In this document: positions 12,401 to 20,495 of the stretch, one piece after another
Numbering within the stretch: the first letter of the stretch is position 1
Layout: the number at the start of each line of letters is the position of its first letter
Origin: Gonatopus flavifemur
Taxonomy: Eukaryota; Arthropoda; Insecta; Hymenoptera; Dryinidae
Direction of reading: 5' to 3'
Assembly: GCA_018340375.1 (NCBI GenBank)
Contig: JAFFJZ010000003.1
Span: 23,994,001-24,058,000, forward strand
DNA: 64,000 nucleotides
Made by a program: the position numbers and the translations under genes
Notes under the pieces: model-generated
Databases searched by the model: none
What the model was told of the DNA's origin: nothing
The model's input: only the letters and a program-made list of their open reading frames with translations

Positions 12401-15400
12401 AACATGGAATATCCTGTCAAAAACTGCCAGAAAAAATGTTTTGATAGGATATTCCGATTTGCTGATTCCGGACACACCCAGGTAGAAATTTTGTCAGTTT
12501 TTCGCTGGAGTTCCTGGGACAAAGACCGTTCAAAGTCTGATAACTATTTTTTGTCCGGATCTGCCTGGCATTTCCAGCAGGACGGGTTGGCAGCGAAGAT
12601 AGAACGAAGGCCTTTTTTTCAGGAATTCAACTATCCCTCAGTCAAGAGGCGACGGAACTCCTCCTTGTCACCGGCCTGCTTGAAAAAAATCTAATACTCA
12701 GTATGAATTCAATTATCTTTTAGATGTACCCTCGTTTATGATGTTAAATAGAGGCTAATTAAAAAAGACAAAAATCGCAGAGAAACGGATAGAGACGGAT
12801 AGATTCTGAACGAGGTTCTTGTCTATTTTAATCGGCCCCAGCAACGTCATCCATGGAACTGTCTAGGGCCTCGCGAGAATCTAGCCAAGGGCTAGAAAGA
12901 GTCTAGTGGCTAGCGGGGAACTTGTAAAGGCCTAGCGAGTGCTGATATAACGCTTGCTCGGGGGATTCTATTTTGCTTTCTAAACCGTGTTTGAAAATCT
13001 CTAAAGTTGATTTTCACCAGGATATTTTTTGTATCAAATCAAATCTCAAAGTTGAATACTCAAACAAGAATTATTCTTATCATTTCAGAGTGGATTGGGA
13101 TAAATGTTTAATCACTTCGGAAACCTATAATCCCCAAGTTGATTTTGTAGGCGATTACAAACTCGACGGAAAAGTTTTATTACTACCGATCAGAGGGAAT
13201 GGAAAATCGAATATAACTATGTGTAAGTAGAATATTTCAATTATCTCTATTTTCAGAGATTTCTATAATCTCAACTTTGATGGATCATCCCAGTGAACAA
13301 TATGTTATCATCAAGAAGTCTTGAAGATCTCCCAAATATGTGTGAGAGGTCGGATAGACCTTTCAGAAGGTTAACATAAAGGTATCAGAATGTTATCAGA
13401 TGCGTCGATTTCTGAGGAAAATAAGAGATTGTCAGAATGTTATCCAAACGAACTCTTCAAGAGGATTTTTTTCTGAGATCTCAGAGAAAAAATACCATTC
13501 CGATATCAGTGTGATAACATCACTAGAGCTCTTGTAAAAGACATCTCAAAGAGCTCGTCCTTTTACACGGAGAGAATAATCCATTACTCTTTCATGTAAG
13601 ATACAATATTTTTCACTGTGCTCCATATCAACGCTAGACCGAGTTTTGATTTTCATGAAAATTTATATTTCCACGCAGTAAAATAGTTTCCCATAAGAAT
13701 TATAAGTACGTTTTCCAATTAAGACAGTAAAAATTCCTGTGATGGAATTCGAAAATTCATGGATTTCAAGGAAATTCCTTATTCAGTAAATATTGCATTG
13801 GACATCATTATAAATTACTGTGAAGTTTTCTAGAATTAGATGAAAACACCATAATTTTTCTTGTCAATTCCAATCTGGTCCTCGGATAGTGATCTACCAC
13901 AGTAATTTCAACTGTATTTTTCTCTCCGTGTATGAGTGTTCACTGGGATCAGACAAATTTTGCACTGAGAGAAGGATTGCATAAGGCGAGATAAATATTC
14001 AGTTATAATTACCGACATAAAAATTCACAACTAAGACCTTTGGTTATAGTTACGAAACTTTAGTTATTATGAACTTCTCCTGGTAATAGTTACCAGATCT
14101 TGGTATTTGAGGAAACCAAATTCATTTAGTTACTATAACTAGGTTCTTTTATCAATGTCATCAGTGTGGACACCCGAATTTTCAATCCTAATACCCAAGT
14201 AGCACAACCCAGATAGCAAAAATAACCCGTTTGTATTCTTGAAGACTCCTTAATGAGTTCTTGGAACAGTCCCCGTTATGTCAGTGAAAATGAATTCAAT
14301 ATGAATTGCCTGGAGAATTCTTCATGAACTCACAACATGAATTCCTCCTGAACAGTAAGTTGTTGATCAAGAATTAAATTTGAATTCAAAGTATTCATAA
14401 TGAATTCATGTTTACTGTGATAACGGGAGCTCTTCGTGGGGACTATTTTGCTGTATGGGAAGAATGTTTGGAATATTCTATGAACATGTACAGGATATAT
14501 TGATACGTTTTGAATGTCCTATGAACATCCATAGAATATTTTCGCATATTTGAATGTTCTATGGATATATGTAGGATATTCCAAACATCCTTGTGCTACT
14601 AGGGTATTTATACGTACTAGGGCATGCAAGGATTTTATATGTATCCTCAAGATATTCAAGAAGAAATTTCACACAAAATGTATAACAGATTCGAAATACT
14701 GTACCGTTTTCCCGTAGAGCTGAAAGAATCCTATATTCATTTTCCAGGGATCGACAATAATGAGGTTTTTCAGTAATGCTTTCGGGATTTATTATCATTA
14801 TCTCTAGAATCGGGATTTTGCTTTTCCACAGTTTCCATTGACATTAATATTTCCCATTTCAATAAGGAAACTGCTGAAAATGAAAATTCTAATTCTAAAG
14901 ATAATGAACGATAAATCCTAAGATCATTAATGGAAAAATTATCACTGCTGATCTCTGTCATTTTCATTGAAGAAAAGTATTAGGTTGACAGGAAAATTTT
15001 GACGCATCTCATTTATATTTTATAATACAACAAAACGTCAGAATATTGCTGCGAACCTAAAATATTACAAAACCTTGTCAGGAATCGTACAGAATCAAAG
15101 TTCATTCAGTCAAAAGAGGAGTTCAGTGATGTTGGAAATTCCTAGAGATATGCTTTCTTTGTGCTTAAAGAATCATTCATTTCGATTACGAAGAATCCGA
15201 GTGAACATTTTCTTGGCAAGAATATTTTGAACTGAATTCATGAAGGAATATGAAATTTTTCAGGAAGCAATCTTTAATTCTTCATCTACTGCTGTACATC
15301 GCATGAATTTTGAATTTCGAAGAAACATTTTTTTGTCAGTACACAAACTTTTGGTAACACAAACTTTTTGTTTTGAAATTCAAAATTCGGGCGATGTACA

Positions 15401-18400
15401 GCAGTAGGTGAAGTATTGAAGATTGATTCCTGAAAATTTCATACTTCTTCATGAATTCAGTTCAGGATGCTAAATCTTGCCGAGGAGATGTTTATTCAGT
15501 CGTTACGATTGTATGGCGGGTTGCATCAGCGGGGATCGCTGGTATCCCCTTGAAAACGATCGCTACCGTTGTGAAACTATTCTTACCCAAATTACGCGAG
15601 AAACTACGCCTGATTACGCCAAAATTTACGGCAAATTATGCCAATAGCTACAAGGAGAACCGTTTCAAGGTTGAAGAGAACTTTGACTACCATTGAGGCC
15701 TCATCTGTGGTGAGGTTTTTCATTTTTATATCTCAAGTAGGGTTGCAAGAAAACCCGATCCACCTACCCTGGTAGAAATTTGCCCAGTTTAGCTGGTCAC
15801 TGGCAGCTACTAGTCGGTAACTAGCCAGTCACCCCCAGAAAAACACTCCAGTCTGGCTACTAGAGCAGACTGACCCCAGAAATGTGTAACTTCTTTTCAG
15901 GTAGGTTTCACTGGGTTCTTTTGTGTTTTATAGAATTTATTCAGATTAATTGCGTCACAATGACAACACTATCAGAAAAATTCTTGAATTTAATACGAAA
16001 TTCCTTATGGGATGTCACATTTGCACATTAAATTGAATAATAGTTCATACATTCAATGTTACTGATAAAATTCCCAAATTCATTACTGAAATTCAACATT
16101 CATTTATGGAATTTTACAAATATGTTCATGGTATTAAAATTCAGAAAAAAATTGATACATGATCCATTTTCTGGATAATCATATTTATCTATTATTAATT
16201 TCTCACAAAATGGGCAATATGCGGAATTTGATTGCCCATTACTTAAATTACTTGACGAATAATTTTTTCAAACACATTATCCATTATTCAAGTAATGGAT
16301 AATTTTTCTGAATACATTACCCATTATTTGAGCAATGACTCATTTTTCAAATACATTATCCATTATTTACGCAATGGGTCATCGAATTCCGTATATTGCC
16401 CACTTCTTGAAAAATGAATAATGACTATTCGGAAATTGGCGTAACTTCTCGTAATTTTTGGCGATTTTTGACGTAGAAATAGTTTGATTTTCCACCAGTG
16501 TTAATACCTTATCATTCAATTTTTCCAGATGATTTAAAATCACACAACGACATATACTGTCAGTTTTTTGACAAAGATGGTGAAAGATATATAAAAGTAA
16601 CGAAATATACTATCAAATTCAACCCTGGACATGTAAATTTGCAGTTTGACAACCTGTTTGATGGCGATAGTGTACTAGGTAAGTTGACGTACCATTGACG
16701 ATTAATCAATTGCACGATTCGAAATCTGTGAACCTTGTTATCATATCATCGAAAAACTTCAAGTATACACAGAGAAAAAATTGTTGTAATTATAGGGACA
16801 GCATTAAATTGCTGTAAAATATACCAAAATTCCTGTTCAATCAACCAAAGTCTCCGATAAAAATGAAAATTTGCTGTAGTGGTCACATAAATTTCGATAA
16901 ATCTAATAGATATTGCGGTATAACCCTGGTGAAAATATACGTTCGTAGTATAGTTCTCTTGCCGAAGCGTATAATAATTACTTGTTGTAGGGTACTGAAA
17001 TTATACGTTATCAATACGCTTTATAAACGTTGAATGCGGTTTTGGGAAGAGTACTGTTACGTTCTATGAAAGGTAATGCGAATCATTTCATACAGACTTT
17101 GGGTATCGGTTTTGAACCGTCTGGAATCATAGCATTCTATGGCTGAATAGGTAAGACGCTGGATCGCAATGATGAAAATCATGGGTTCGAATCTCGCCAA
17201 GTGGTTAAAATTTTTATCCTCTTATATTGTTCATACGCGGAGAGAAATTTGTAGTTAAATTTACTATGTTATTATTGTTCCCGAGGAACAGACTGAACTA
17301 TGACGGGTTCCCCCATAAAACATAGTAAATATGATCAGCATTCTATTGTTGTACCATAGTAAAAATATGCCCTTCATAGTAAAATCCGACAGAATTCAGT
17401 CTGTTCCTCGGGAACAATAATAACATAGTAAATTTAACTACAAATTTCTCTCCGTGTACTCTTCATGAAGCATTGAGTTTTATACGCTTTTTTTGTTCCA
17501 AACTTCGCTTCAAGTACTCTTCGAAACCGTTCCATTTACTCTTTGTTCACTTTTCATTAACGTTTCTGTTACGCTCCACCATACTTTTCGTCTGCGCTTC
17601 ATTTCAGTTTCCATTTTCACCAGGGAAATTACAGCAATTCAATGTTATCCCTATATTTATCGGACATAAGGTAAACTTTACAGCAAATTTTTCTCAGTGT
17701 AGTCCCTGGTTTGAAAAAACCATTGATTCTCGCCAAATCTCACTAAATTACAGTTGAACTTGGACAATGTTCTGGCCGAATCTCATCCAGCAAATGTCAA
17801 TGAGATTTGGTCAGAAAGAACAGTCGATTCTCGCCAAATCTCACTGAATCTGGCCAAATCTCATTGATTCTCGGACAATGTTCTGGCCAAATCTCATTTA
17901 ATTTCATTTGTCAGAAGTAATGGATTCTTTTAACCAGGGGTAGTTTTCTGTTTCATTGACTCATGAATTAATTATTCTAATTACCCTAGTAGCACAAAAC
18001 GTGCGTCAAACATTCTGAGAATGTTTGCAGGACATTTAAATATTCTAAGAACATTCGGAGAATATTTGACGCACATTGGTGTTACTTGGGTAAGAATTTA
18101 CTTCAACTTTTGCAGTGAAGTTTGCCAATTCTCCTTTCAATATTTTATTTATTTATTAATCCTCTCGAACCTACACTGTAAAAAATTTCTATGAGAAACT
18201 CCACATAAATATTCGGAAGTATTAGGTGTACAAACAAGTTTTAAGACACTTCGATTTTGTATCATAACAGCTATTCTAAATTAATTCAAAGATCCCGCTC
18301 ACTTATGATAGATGGCGCTTGATATGTAGTATCGAAACGTAAAGGAGTCACAAGCATAACCTAGAAATTCTGTGAATTAAGCACATGCAGACTATGAATT

Positions 18401-20062
18401 CCATCAAGGAAGAAGTGGTAGGAAAGCGTTCACACGTGTGAATCGATATGTTCTGTGGAGACAACATTGTATCTACTAAAAGTACATGTGAGTATTGGGA
18501 TACGCGATTCAAAGAGGGTGATTTCGACGTTGGCGACCGTGAACGTACCGGGTCTCCTGTGAAGGTGGACGATCAGGAACTGCAAGCGTTGCTGGATGAA
18601 AACTCTTGTCAGACGTAGGAACAACTTTCGGAACAGCGTGGAGTAACTCAACAAACTGTTCCTTATCGTTTAACAGCAATTGGTAAGATTCGGAAAGGAA
18701 CCAAGTGGGTACCACACTTTCTGACTCAAGAGAATAAAAACAGTCGTCTTAACATTTGTGTGAGTCTTTACAACAAGCAACATAGAAAGTTTTTCTTGTG
18801 GAAAATTGGGACCGGCGATGAAAAGTGCATTTATTTTGATAATCCGAAACGCAAATATCATGGGGTTGACTCCGACGAGCCAACAACATCCACGCCAAAG
18901 CGCAATGTTCATTGTAACAAAGTCATGCTGTGCATATGGTGGGATATGAAAAACGTTCTGTATTATGAACTTCTCTAACCTGATCAAACGGTTACTGCCG
19001 ATCGCTATTGTCATCAATTGATGCAGGTGAATCAAGAAATTGAGAAGAAACCTCCATTTTCTGGCAAAGGAAAACGTCCAGTAAAACTGCTGCATGACAA
19101 CGCGCGGCCTCATGTGGATAAACCTGTCAAGGATACGTTACTAGCGCTTCGATGAGAAACTGGACCACACCCGGCGTATTCACCAGATTTAGCCCCTTAT
19201 CACTTATTCCGGAAAATGCAGAACGATTCATCTGACGTACGATTCAAAACATTTGAAGCAGTGGGAAAATGAGTCGCTAAATTTCTCACTTCGCAAGACG
19301 AAAGTTTCTTTACGAAAAGCATCCGCGAGTTACCTGAGAGATGGCTGAAGGTCATTCAATGCGATGGAGATTATTTCGATGAATAACTGTGTTTTACTTC
19401 TTTTTCAATAAATCTTGAATTTGTTGAGAACTGTCCTAAAACTTATTTGAAACACCTGATAATTGACACATTCATGCGTTAGGAATTTTCCGTATTTTAC
19501 CGTAAATTCACTGGAATAAATGATGATAAAAATCCCGTAAAGTTTGGGATTTTCAGTTGAATTTATGGTTAATTACAAAGGTCAACAAAAAAAATTGGTT
19601 TCTCTGGTGCCCGAGGTGTCTGGTGTGTTGAATGCGAAATGAATATCAAATTCCTTGGATTAGCTCACTTTTTACTATTTTTTATACATAATCTTTATAA
19701 TTGATAAATTTTGTGTATACAAAATGATGAAAAACGAGCTGATCCAACAAATCTGATGTTGGTTTCGTATTCAATACTTTAAAAATACTCCGAATCAGTT
19801 CTCAAACCTCAGGCACCAAAATGACTGTTTACCAGTGTATCATGATGTTATTAAAAACTTATAAAACGTTGATCAACTTTGCTCTTAATGTGAAAATTTG
19901 TTTTCAGGTGAACAAATGAACCATTTCATCAACGAAAATTCGGACCTTTTGTTCAAAGAACTTCAAGCACCTTACGAAGAAACTTTTGGATTGGTTTTCG
20001 CAAAAATTGCTAACGATATCTTCAGTCGAGTACCGATGGACAAAATATTCCCAAAGACGTGA
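459..20062 (+). CDS. Takeout/juvenile-hormone-binding-protein (JHBP) family secreted protein, 6 exons, 253 aa
   Basis: Exons read from splice signals: 459-537, 7572-7664, 11876-12026, 13089-13222, 16529-16678, 19908-20062. Intron phases 1,1,2,1,1 all join in frame and total 762 nt, giving 253 residues, the usual takeout length of about 250. Exon 1 encodes a signal peptide (MEILTASFIFTTLTMSVSA). The mature start carries the family's N-terminal pair of cysteines (C33 and C43 in KICKQSDPKWLEC), which form a disulfide in known members. Later exons hold GDYKLDGKVLLLPIRGNGK and the C-terminal run ending in IFSRVPMDKIFP, both typical of the family. Members are secreted hydrophobic-ligand carriers linked to feeding, circadian output and juvenile hormone; the ligand here cannot be told. 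A candidate poly(A) signal AATAAA lies at 20118-20123. The gene is about 96% intron, filled with transposon remnants. Confidence 0.93.
1077..1599. mobile_element. Fold-back miniature element with ends ACTCTCTAAA / TTTAGAGAGT, interrupted by a second element
   Basis: The ends are inverted repeats (ACTCTCTAAA at 1077, TTTAGAGAGT ending 1599). Inside are many copies of the motif TTTTAGAGTGA in both orientations. The 248-bp CACTGTAAAA element is inserted at 1113-1360. It lies in intron 1 of the takeout-like gene and has no coding capacity. Confidence 0.6.
1113..1360. mobile_element. 248-bp miniature element (CACTGTAAAA ends, TA target), copy 1
   Basis: The left end is CACTGTAAAAAAAATTTG and the right end is GTATATTTTTTACAGTG. 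TA flanks both sides (1111-1112, 1361-1362), as expected for a Tc1/mariner-type non-autonomous element. A second copy of identical length lies at 31207-31454, with about seven differences counted by eye. The interior repeats ACAAACTTTTGTTTGG-like words in both orientations. No coding potential. Confidence 0.88.
1725..2002. mobile_element. 278-bp long-armed fold-back element (CGCACGGAAAAAATT ends)
   Basis: The sequence after 1725 is mirrored by the sequence before 2002: GTGATCCAAATTTTCGTTGAC against GTCAACGAAAATTTGGATCAC, then AATAATTCGTTGACT against AGTCAACGAATTATT, leaving a short centre near 1865. Arms are roughly 110 bp with few mismatches. TA precedes the left end. It lies in intron 1 of the takeout-like gene. 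Confidence 0.8.
2003..4070. other. Intron 1 of the takeout-like gene, no gene seen
   Basis: AT-rich sequence with no supportable exon. Short repeats are visible: a roughly 30-bp direct duplication around AAGTAGGGATT near 3026-3075, and two copies of TCGGAAATCATC followed by CTGGGACAAAAA near 3866-3895 and 3978-4006. The second pair belongs to a repeat family also seen near 12.3 kb. Confidence 0.4.
4075..4395 (-). other. Open stretch of about 100 codons of coding-like character, unassigned
   Basis: On the minus strand this stretch stays open for about 100 codons and has a protein-like, charged composition (for example DKDFPGEDEVYKAVWKRRQR, then QFRRELKYFHKL), unlike the simple-sequence shadow frames around it. 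It ends in TAA near 4075-4077. There is no good start codon at the upstream edge, so it would be an internal exon or a decayed gene or transposon fragment. I do not recognise the family. A TTAAGGGGATACTCTAG-type element end lies close by at 4662. Confidence 0.25.
5418..5600. mobile_element. Short miniature element with GCACTGTAAA / TTTACAGTGC ends
   Basis: Inverted ends GCACTGTAAA (about 5418) and TTTACAGTGC (about 5600) bracket 180 bp of non-coding AT-rich sequence with an internal TTTACAGTAC word. The ends resemble those of the 248-bp element but the interior differs. Confidence 0.5.
5800..6025. mobile_element. CCTTGGT/ACCAGGG-ended miniature element (ACAATGTTCTG family), copy 1
   Basis: It opens with CCTTGGTCAAACGAA, closes with TTGTTGACCAGGGATA, and carries the internal words GCACAATGTTCTGACCAAAT and CTCGCCAAATCTCATTGA. 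The same words recur at 17704-17940 and 60467-60560, so this is a dispersed non-coding family. It lies in intron 1 of the takeout-like gene. Confidence 0.7.
6026..7571. other. Rest of intron 1 of the takeout-like gene
   Basis: No supportable gene. A 160-codon open frame at 6242-6724 (+) has no recognisable domain. A CCCTGCTTAA element lies near 6920-7000, and a fold-back near 7040-7105 pairs CAAGATTTTAGTCTGAATTC with GAATAAAATCTTG. A CA-rich microsatellite sits at about 7512-7540, just before exon 2. Confidence 0.4.
8040..8222. mobile_element. Fold-back element with CCCTCATATTTCGTTTTCAG end
   Basis: CATATTTCGTTTTCAGTCTGATTTTATC on the left is matched imperfectly by GACAAAATCTGTCTAAAAACGTAATATGGGG on the right. 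The internal words GATTTTAGTCTGAATT and CTGATAAAA-like stretches are shared with 7040-7160. Non-coding, in intron 2 of the takeout-like gene. Confidence 0.5.
8223..9138. other. Intron 2 of the takeout-like gene, no gene seen
   Basis: Contains a 20-24-bp direct repeat, AGTTGAGGCAACTGAAAAA / AGTTGAGGCAACTAAAAAA, near 8482-8525. The AGTTGAGGCAACT core is itself palindromic. The open frame at 8834-9148 has no recognisable content. Nothing else is supported. Confidence 0.35.
9139..9622. mobile_element. Fold-back element of the CCCAGATAACACA family, carrying a nested insertion
   Basis: Left arm from about 9139 (CTCAGATAACACACGAAGAA) and right arm ending 9622 (TTCGTGTGTTATCAGGG). The arms share words with the intact relative at 11488-11773, such as CTTCAAGAACTCTTTTCGA and GGAGTTCAAT. 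At 9299-9510 a second miniature element interrupts the sequence between CTCGTTA and TAGTGTCCC. Confidence 0.75.
9299..9510. mobile_element. 212-bp miniature element (CACAGTGAAAAATTT ends, TA target) inserted in a fold-back element
   Basis: Ends CACAGTGAAAAATTTGGTGT and CATGAAATTTTTTATTGTG, flanked by TA on both sides. The interior is palindromic: GTTCCAAACGGTCCACACAAA against TTTGTGTGGACCGTTTCCAAC. The uninterrupted relative at 11488-11773 reads GCTTGTTAATGTCCGAC at the corresponding site, which locates the insertion. Confidence 0.8.
9640..9726. mobile_element. 87-bp fold-back element, CCCAGATAGCACAAGAGTT ends
   Basis: CCCAGATAGCACAAGAGTT at 9640 is the exact inverse of AACTCTTGTGCTATCTGGG ending 9726, around a short spacer. 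It is the smallest and cleanest member of the CCCAGATAGCACA family in this window. Confidence 0.85.
10317..10804. mobile_element. Fold-back element rich in AGCTA words, interrupted by another element
   Basis: The left part has AATAATTATAGCTAGCT and the right part AGCTGTAATTATTTTAGCTGC, with many TAGCTAC words in both orientations. A 251-bp member of the CCCAGATAGCACA family occupies 10445-10695. Non-coding, in intron 2 of the takeout-like gene. Confidence 0.65.
10445..10695. mobile_element. 251-bp CCCATACAACACAAAA / TTTGTGCTGTCTGGG element, nested
   Basis: The outer ends are CCCATACAACACAAAAGTCC and CATTTGTGCTGTCTGGG. Inner paired words are CTCCCGTTATGACAG and CTGTCATAACGGGG. Length and layout match the element at 14208-14459, which has the same GTTATGTCAGT / ACTGTGATAACGGGAG pair. 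Confidence 0.8.
11488..11773. mobile_element. 286-bp near-perfect fold-back element (CCCAGATAACACA end)
   Basis: The arms are about 130 bp each and nearly perfect: GAATTCATATAAAGCTCTGG and GGAGTTCAATCTGTCGGACA on the left, with their mirror images GTCCGACAGATTGAACTCC and CCAGAGCTCTATATGAATTC on the right. The centre is near 11625. It lies about 100 bp before exon 3 of the takeout-like gene, so a hairpin could form in that pre-mRNA. Confidence 0.88.
12264..12594. mobile_element. Fold-back element with GATCCGG / TGGGACAAAGACCGTTC arms
   Basis: TGCCAGGCAGATCCGGACC and TTTGAACGGTCTTTGTCCCA on the left are mirrored by TGGGACAAAGACCGTTCAAA and GTCCGGATCTGCCTGGCA on the right. Higher GC than its surroundings. 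Located in intron 3 of the takeout-like gene. The TGGGACAAA word also occurs near 3.9-4.0 kb. Confidence 0.75.
13223..14192. other. Intron 4, first part: miniature element with ACACGGAGAGAA ends
   Basis: A 368-bp element runs from ACACGGAGAGAATAAT at 13565 to TTTTTCTCTCCGTGTA ending 13932. The same terminal word heads the perfect fold-back at 17.2 kb. Flanking sequence near 13290-13550 contains AGATCTC / GAGATCT words but no gene. Confidence 0.55.
14193..14605. mobile_element. ACCCAAGTAGCACAA / TTGTGCTACTAGGGT element enclosing a second element
   Basis: Outer ends ACCCAAGTAGCACAA (14193) and TTGTGCTACTAGGGT (to 14605). Directly inside the left end sits a 252-bp CCCAGATAGCAAAAATA...TATTTTGCTGTATGGG element at 14208-14459. 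The remaining outer body holds GAATGTTTGGAATATTC-type palindromes, which are shared with the small element at 17983-18091. Confidence 0.75.
14208..14459. mobile_element. 252-bp CCCAGATAGCAAAAATA element, nested in the ACCCAAGTAGCACAA element
   Basis: Ends CCCAGATAGCAAAAATA and TATTTTGCTGTATGGG. Inside, CCCCGTTATGTCAGTGAAAA pairs with TTTACTGTGATAACGGGAG. It matches 10445-10695 in size and architecture. Confidence 0.8.
15200..15500. mobile_element. 300-bp fold-back element (GAACTGAATTCATGAAG arms)
   Basis: GAACTGAATTCATGAAGGA and ATGAAATTTTTCAGGA on the left mirror TCCTGAAAATTTCATAC and CTTCATGAATTCAGTTC on the right. Inner words CTACTGCTGTACATCGC and GCGATGTACAGCAGTAG extend the arms. The centre is near 15345. 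Non-coding, in intron 4 of the takeout-like gene. Confidence 0.8.
15501..16207. other. Intron 4 of the takeout-like gene, no gene seen
   Basis: Holds a slightly GC-richer stretch at 15500-15700 with a short open frame that I do not recognise. After it comes a stretch with CTGGTAGAAATTTGCCCAG and repeated CTACTAG-type words near 15770-15870 that may be element debris, then AT-rich sequence. Confidence 0.35.
16208..16406. mobile_element. Miniature element with AATGGGCAATATGCGGAATT ends and internal repeats
   Basis: AATGGGCAATATGCGGAATT is mirrored by AATTCCGTATATTGCCCA. Between them, ACATTATCCATTATT-like words occur about three times, with inverse copies. It lies just upstream of exon 5 of the takeout-like gene. 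Confidence 0.75.
17142..17205 (+). other. tRNA-like (possible SINE-head) sequence with A-box and B-box words
   Basis: TGGCTGAATAGGTAAGACGC resembles a tRNA D-arm and A box, and GGGTTCGAATCTCGCC resembles a T-arm and B box about 35 bp further on. I could not fold a full acceptor stem, so a functional tRNA gene is not claimed. A tRNA-derived SINE head or chance similarity are the options. Confidence 0.35.
17234..17458. mobile_element. 225-bp fold-back element with 60-bp perfect inverted arms (ACACGGAGAGAA family)
   Basis: The arm at 17238-17297 is an exact inverse of 17395-17454 over 60 positions compared by eye, including GTTCCCGAGGAACAGACTGAA-type sequence on both sides. TA flanks the ends (ATACGCGG left, CCGTGTAC right). 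Perfect arms suggest recent insertion or copy correction. Confidence 0.9.
17704..17940. mobile_element. CCCTGGT-ended miniature element (ACAATGTTCTG family), copy 2
   Basis: It opens CCCTGGTTTGAAAAAACC, closes TTCTTTTAACCAGGG, and carries GGACAATGTTCTGGCC twice and CTCGCCAAATCTCACT twice. These are the same words as at 5800-6025. Confidence 0.7.
17983..18091. mobile_element. 109-bp fold-back element, ACCCTAGTAGCACAA ends
   Basis: ACCCTAGTAGCACAAAACGTG is mirrored by TTGGTGTTACTTGGGT. Inner GTGCGTCAAACATTCT pairs with AATATTTGACGCAC. Same terminal word as the outer element at 14193-14605. Confidence 0.75.
18225..19457 (+). mobile_element. Degenerate mariner transposon with terminal inverted repeats, in intron 5 of the takeout-like gene
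   Basis: Terminal repeats AGGTGTACAAACAAGTTTTA (left) and TAAAACTTATTTGAAACACCT (right, inverse) are flanked by TA. Length is about 1.23 kb, normal for mariner. The plus strand still reads as a mariner transposase: a DNA-binding part near 18440-18660, KRNVHCNKVMLCIWWDMKN near 18900-18960, HDNARPHVDK near 19090, and HPAYSPDLAPYHLF near 19170-19210. Stop codons (for example near 18618, 18978 and 19154) and frameshifts interrupt it, so it is inactive. The element is same-sense with the host gene but spliced out. Confidence 0.9.
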
Positions 20063-20454
20063 AAGTGCAATGTTTCTATTATCTACTGTTTTTATTTTTC
20101 GTTTATTTATGATTGATAATAAATCTCTGACGATAATCTCAGTCGATTTTATACGAAATCATAAACCCTATTCATGCCTCGAACCACAATTAACACGTGA
20201 CTTGAAGACATCTAAAGAATATCTCATCGCAAAACGTTTCCCACACCGTGCGCAGTTCTTATAGAGATATCTAAAAGAATACTCAATTAAGAGATCTTCA
20301 AGAACGATCTTGAAAAGTTGGAAAGACATTTTGTGAAAGATTTCTGCAAGATCTCTTGATTCAAGACATCTCCAAGACGACCATGCAAGATACCTCGGAG
20401 ATATTTTTTAGAAGTGTCTGGAAGATATCTTCTTGGAAGACTTTAATAACATAT
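20063..20454. other. 3' flank of the takeout-like gene and AGATATCTT-rich repeat
   Basis: AATAAA at 20118 is the candidate poly(A) signal. From about 20200 to 20450 the sequence is made of degenerate words such as CAAGATCTCTTGA, AAGACATCTCCAAGA and GAAGATATCTTCTTGG. The same kind of repeat returns at 21540-21670 and 23820-24090, so it is probably the body of one repeat family split by later insertions. Confidence 0.5.
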
Positions 20455-20495
20455 CCCATACAAGCAAAAATTTTGCTTTGTCTAAAAGATTTCTT

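Larger units (their letters stand above)
16925..17632. mobile_element. CCCTGGTGAAAAT / ATTTTCACCAGGG element carrying nested repeats
   Basis: The outer ends CCCTGGTGAAAATATACG and CCATTTTCACCAGGG are inverse. Inside lie a tRNA-like patch near 17142-17205 and the perfect fold-back at 17234-17458. GAAGCGT / GCGCTTC words mirror one another. It lies in intron 5 of the takeout-like gene. Confidence 0.6.
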
